A stretch of 14,427 nucleotides of DNA from Bdellovibrionales bacterium (GTDB lineage Bacteria; Bdellovibrionota; Bdellovibrionia; Bdellovibrionales; UBA1609). The position numbers were made by a program, and so were the translations under genes. Below the pieces are notes generated by a model that did not search any database, was not told where the DNA came from, and saw only the letters and a list, made by a program, of their open reading frames with translations. Positions 12,541-14,427 of the stretch are shown piece by piece. The stretch covers positions 1 through 14,427 of the forward strand of contig JAGRAA010000086.1 of NCBI GenBank assembly GCA_020435185.1, written 5' to 3'. How positions within the stretch are numbered: the stretch's first letter is position 1; each line of letters starts with the position of its first letter.

Positions 12541-12946
12541 TAATATTAACCTCTAACTCCAACCAAGCCTCTTGTTCATTTGATTTTAAGTCAGTAATTG
12601 TTACCCTAATCGGAACACGCCCCTTAATCCCATAAGAATGATGATGTTTGATGATATAGATTACAGATTTCTCAAGCACTTTGTAACTCTCAAGATCTTT
12701 AATTCTTGAATTCTGCTCTGATAAATTATCCCAAAGCTCTAACTCTTGTCGCAAAAAAACTAAATTGTTATTTATGGCATGTCGTAAATTGATCCATGGG
12801 TTAATAAAAAAATTCAAAAGCTTGAAGCGCTCTGTTTTTTTAAATAAAGGTTGCCAACGAGCTTTTAAGTAAACCTCAATTTCAGGTTGAATCCCAAGCT
12901 CTCCAAAAAATTGCCATTTAGGAAAAAACAAAACTAACCAACTCAT
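12533..12946 (-). CDS. Small protein paired with the HTTM-like gene (function unknown)
   Basis: A 137-residue protein with no signal peptide. It starts MSWLVLFFPKWQFFGELG, then has an aromatic and basic middle (WQPLFKKTERFKLLNFFINPW, 31-51), a helical segment and a beta-like end (RVPIRVTITDLKSNEQEAWLELEVNI, 110-135). Bacterial HTTM genes often sit beside small proteins with a P-x-W-x-FF-like segment near a membrane anchor (DUF5819-type), and FPKWQFFGE may correspond to it; this is a weak, memory-based link. A longer N-terminus is excluded because an in-frame TAA lies four codons upstream of the ATG. There is no standard SD (AAGG abuts the ATG). It is the first gene of a two-gene unit and overlaps the HTTM-like gene by 8 nt. 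Confidence 0.7.
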   Translation of the reverse strand: MSWLVLFFPKWQFFGELGIQPEIEVYLKARWQPLFKKTERFKLLNFFINPWINLRHAINNNLVFLRQELELWDNLSEQNSRIKDLESYKVLEKSVIYIIKHHHSYGIKGRVPIRVTITDLKSNEQEAWLELEVNINA

Positions 12947-12952
12947 CCTTAT

Positions 12953-12958
12953 AGTTTA
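12953..12958 (-). promoter_or_regulatory. -10 element of the HTTM unit, leaderless spacing
   Basis: TAAACT on the minus strand ends 6 nt before the ATG at 12946, the same hexamer and spacing as at the HEAT-like gene. No clear -35 is present (TTTATG at 18 nt is the closest), so this call rests mainly on the pattern. Confidence 0.35.
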
Positions 12959-13012
12959 AATCATTTTTAGGCCTTACATAAAGTCCAGGTTTCTCTATAA
13001 AAAAACTATGAT

Positions 13013-13041
13013 TTTACATAGCCCTTAGGCTTATCTATAAT
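13013..13041 (+). promoter_or_regulatory. Strong sigma-70-type promoter of the HDOD gene
   Basis: TTTACA (13013-13018), a 17-nt spacer and a perfect TATAAT (13036-13041). The predicted start is near 13048, leaving about 40 nt of leader before the TTG start (about 64 before the alternative ATG). Unlike the leaderless genes here, this one has a normal 5' untranslated region. Confidence 0.72.
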
Positions 13042-13087
13042 TATCCTGACATCAACGGAATAGAACAAACAACGGGACGACCTTCAT

Positions 13088-13978
13088 TTGAGAACTTTAA
13101 GTACAGAACAAATGTACCAAATTATCGTAGACAAAACTGACCAACTCCCCTCTCTACCGAGTATTGTTTATGAACTTTTAGCTCTGGTAAATGATTCTAT
13201 GGCTAGCCTGAAAGCCTATGAAGATCTAATTTCAAGAGACCCTTCTCTCGCATTACAAGTGCTTAAAATGGCTAATTCTGCATTCTATGGAGTTCCGGGA
13301 GAAACCGATTCTATTCAAAAAGCTATCACCTACTTAGGCACAGAGAAAATTTACCAAATAGCTATTACGGCCACAGTTTTTGAAAACTTAGAAGCTGATG
13401 ACTCTCGCTTTTTTAGAATTAGAGAATTTTGGCAGCATTCTTTTGTAACGGCTCTTTGTAGTGAACAACTTGCCCTTGAACTTAACTTTGAAAACCGATC
13501 TTCTGCTTTTTTATCAGGCCTTTTACACGATGTCGGAAAAATTGTGTTTCAAATTTTTAATTCAGAGAGTTGGAATCAAATTTGCGCCTACGCGCAACAA
13601 CAAGAAACATCAGTCTTTGATGCCGAAAATAATTTGAACGCCCTTAAACACACGGAAATTGGGTATAGAGTCTGTCAAAAATGGAATTTTCCAAAAGAAG
13701 TTCTATTAGCCATACGACATCACCATGACTACGATAAAGATTTTTCTTCTCACTACTCGGCCGATCAAGTTAAACTCATTGATATAGTGTCTTTAGCTAA
13801 TATCCTTAGCCATACACTAAATATTGGTCATAGCGGATATAATATTCGTACAGAAGTTCCTTTAGAAATTGTAGAAAGACAAAATATAAGCAGAAAAAGA
13901 TGGGTAGATTTTTTGATGAGGCTTAGAGATCAGCTGGAAGCCAGTGAATCTGTCATGGCAAGCCTATTAGAAAACTAA
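13088..13978 (+). CDS. HDOD-domain signalling protein
   Basis: A 296-residue, single-domain HDOD protein. This HD-related fold is found in bacterial signal transduction and is usually thought to act through protein contacts rather than catalysis. The domain spans about 19-230: LPSLPSIVYELLALVND (20-36), SRDPSLALQVLKMANSAFYG (49-68), IQKAITYLGTEKIYQIAI (76-93), the HD motif in GLLHDVGKIVF (144-154; His147-Asp148), and GYRVCQKWNFPKEVLLAIRHHHD. The last 50 residues are helical. There is no attached receiver, GGDEF or EAL domain. The start is uncertain: TTG at 13088 with GGGA 10 nt upstream, or ATG at 13112 (eight residues shorter, weak SD) which leaves 12 residues before LPSLPS. It converges on the matrixin-like gene with a shared CTAA. 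Confidence 0.9.
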   Translation: MRTLSTEQMYQIIVDKTDQLPSLPSIVYELLALVNDSMASLKAYEDLISRDPSLALQVLKMANSAFYGVPGETDSIQKAITYLGTEKIYQIAITATVFENLEADDSRFFRIREFWQHSFVTALCSEQLALELNFENRSSAFLSGLLHDVGKIVFQIFNSESWNQICAYAQQQETSVFDAENNLNALKHTEIGYRVCQKWNFPKEVLLAIRHHHDYDKDFSSHYSADQVKLIDIVSLANILSHTLNIGHSGYNIRTEVPLEIVERQNISRKRWVDFLMRLRDQLEASESVMASLLEN

Positions 13979-14427
13979 TTTTTTCGAGTGCAACTCAACC
14001 CTAAGGTCTGCACCTCTTGTACATCAGAAGAATTAACTGGATAAAGATTCACAAGACCTATTTTATCATCAATATCGAGCTGATAAATTCCCGCTCTATA
14101 ATAAGACATCAATGCATAAACAGTATCTTGAGGGTGATCGAGCCCTAAGCAATGCCCAATTTCGTGACCAACGACTCCTAAAAAGGTTTTACTGGAATCA
14201 TAGACAGATTCTCCTAAAGTAACCGTGCACTCATTTATCTGATGATTTGAATTGGTGGTAAATCGAGCCACCCCAGCCTGTACTCCTCCTGGATTTCCGT
14301 CTACTAAAGTAATGGTCCTATCTGTACCCCTTGACGCAAAATCGGCGTCACTACTACTCACCAATGTGACGTATGCCGATTGTATAGAATTATAGTCTGA
14401 AAATATAGCCTGCATCATCTGTTCTAC
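13975..14427 (-). CDS. Matrixin-like (M10) zinc metalloprotease, N-terminus beyond the window
   Basis: About 150 C-terminal residues are visible; the frame is open to the edge, so the methionines near 14418 need not be the start. The zinc site is HEIGHCLGLDH (ligands His85, His89, His95 and catalytic Glu86, counted from the Met at 14418). It is followed by the Met-turn ALMSYY (Met104), as in the metzincin clan. DDKIGLVNLYP (117-127) is the usual end of an M10 catalytic domain. Upstream, the Thr/Gly-rich segment ITLVDGNPGGVQAGVARF and CTVTLGE correspond to the beta-strands before the active helix. The chain ends about 20 residues after the domain with no repeat or sorting module. It was probably exported; signal and propeptide would lie outside the window. 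Confidence 0.9.
   Translation of the reverse strand, partial: VEQMMQAIFSDYNSIQSAYVTLVSSSDADFASRGTDRTITLVDGNPGGVQAGVARFTTNSNHQINECTVTLGESVYDSSKTFLGVVGHEIGHCLGLDHPQDTVYALMSYYRAGIYQLDIDDKIGLVNLYPVNSSDVQEVQTLGLSCTRKN

Overview
The window carries 18 protein-coding genes on about 14.4 kb of AT-rich DNA (by eye well below 45% GC). There are no RNA genes, mobile elements, CRISPR arrays or integration sites that I can support. The proteins indicate a Gram-negative, diderm bacterium: lipoproteins with lipoboxes, an outer-membrane barrel ending in Phe, GreB, and a PknB-like Ser/Thr kinase. Secreted metalloproteases of two families (astacin, matrixin), a secreted EEP-fold phosphoesterase, and membrane proteins of types I associate with Bdellovibrio, Bacteriovorax and Leptospira suggest an AT-rich member of the Bdellovibrionota. 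That placement is inference from gene content, not from a marker gene.

Layout. 1-1718 (minus): an edge-truncated membrane protein, a secreted EEP hydrolase, and a secreted protein of unknown function that overlaps and precedes it. 1851-2219 (plus): a four-helix membrane protein. 2225-3154 (minus): a membrane-anchored astacin protease. 3262-4439 (plus): a family 2 glycosyltransferase overlapping a small lipoprotein. 4440-5336 (minus): an outer-membrane protein; the start is corrected to an internal ATG with a strong SD. 5591-7285 (plus): a transmembrane Ser/Thr kinase with a fibronectin-III-like ectodomain. 7444-10336 (plus): a phnD-phnC-phnE ABC importer operon behind a near-consensus promoter. 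10333-10827 (minus): greB. 10884-11843 (plus): a secreted HEAT-like repeat protein. 11818-12946 (minus): a two-gene unit, an HTTM-like membrane protein with a small partner. 13088-13978 (plus): an HDOD protein. 13975-14427 (minus): a matrixin-like protease cut by the window edge.

Two window-wide patterns stand out. First, seven genes that begin a transcription unit have no usable Shine-Dalgarno. Instead they show a -10-like hexamer, usually TAnnnT, ending 6 nt (once 8) before the ATG, so transcription should start at or next to the initiation codon (leaderless mRNA). Genes inside operons and the remaining unit-leading genes have an SD or a purine-rich candidate. Second, all five convergent gene pairs meet with between 5 nt of space and 26 nt of overlap, leaving no room for ordinary terminators. 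Two of them share the same CTAA stop arrangement.

Functional links that can be argued: import of a phosphonate-like compound by PhnCDE, with no catabolic genes beside it; envelope sensing by the kinase, which shares a palindrome-rich control region with the divergent outer-membrane protein; and an overlapping HTTM/partner pair. Most other neighbours look unrelated.
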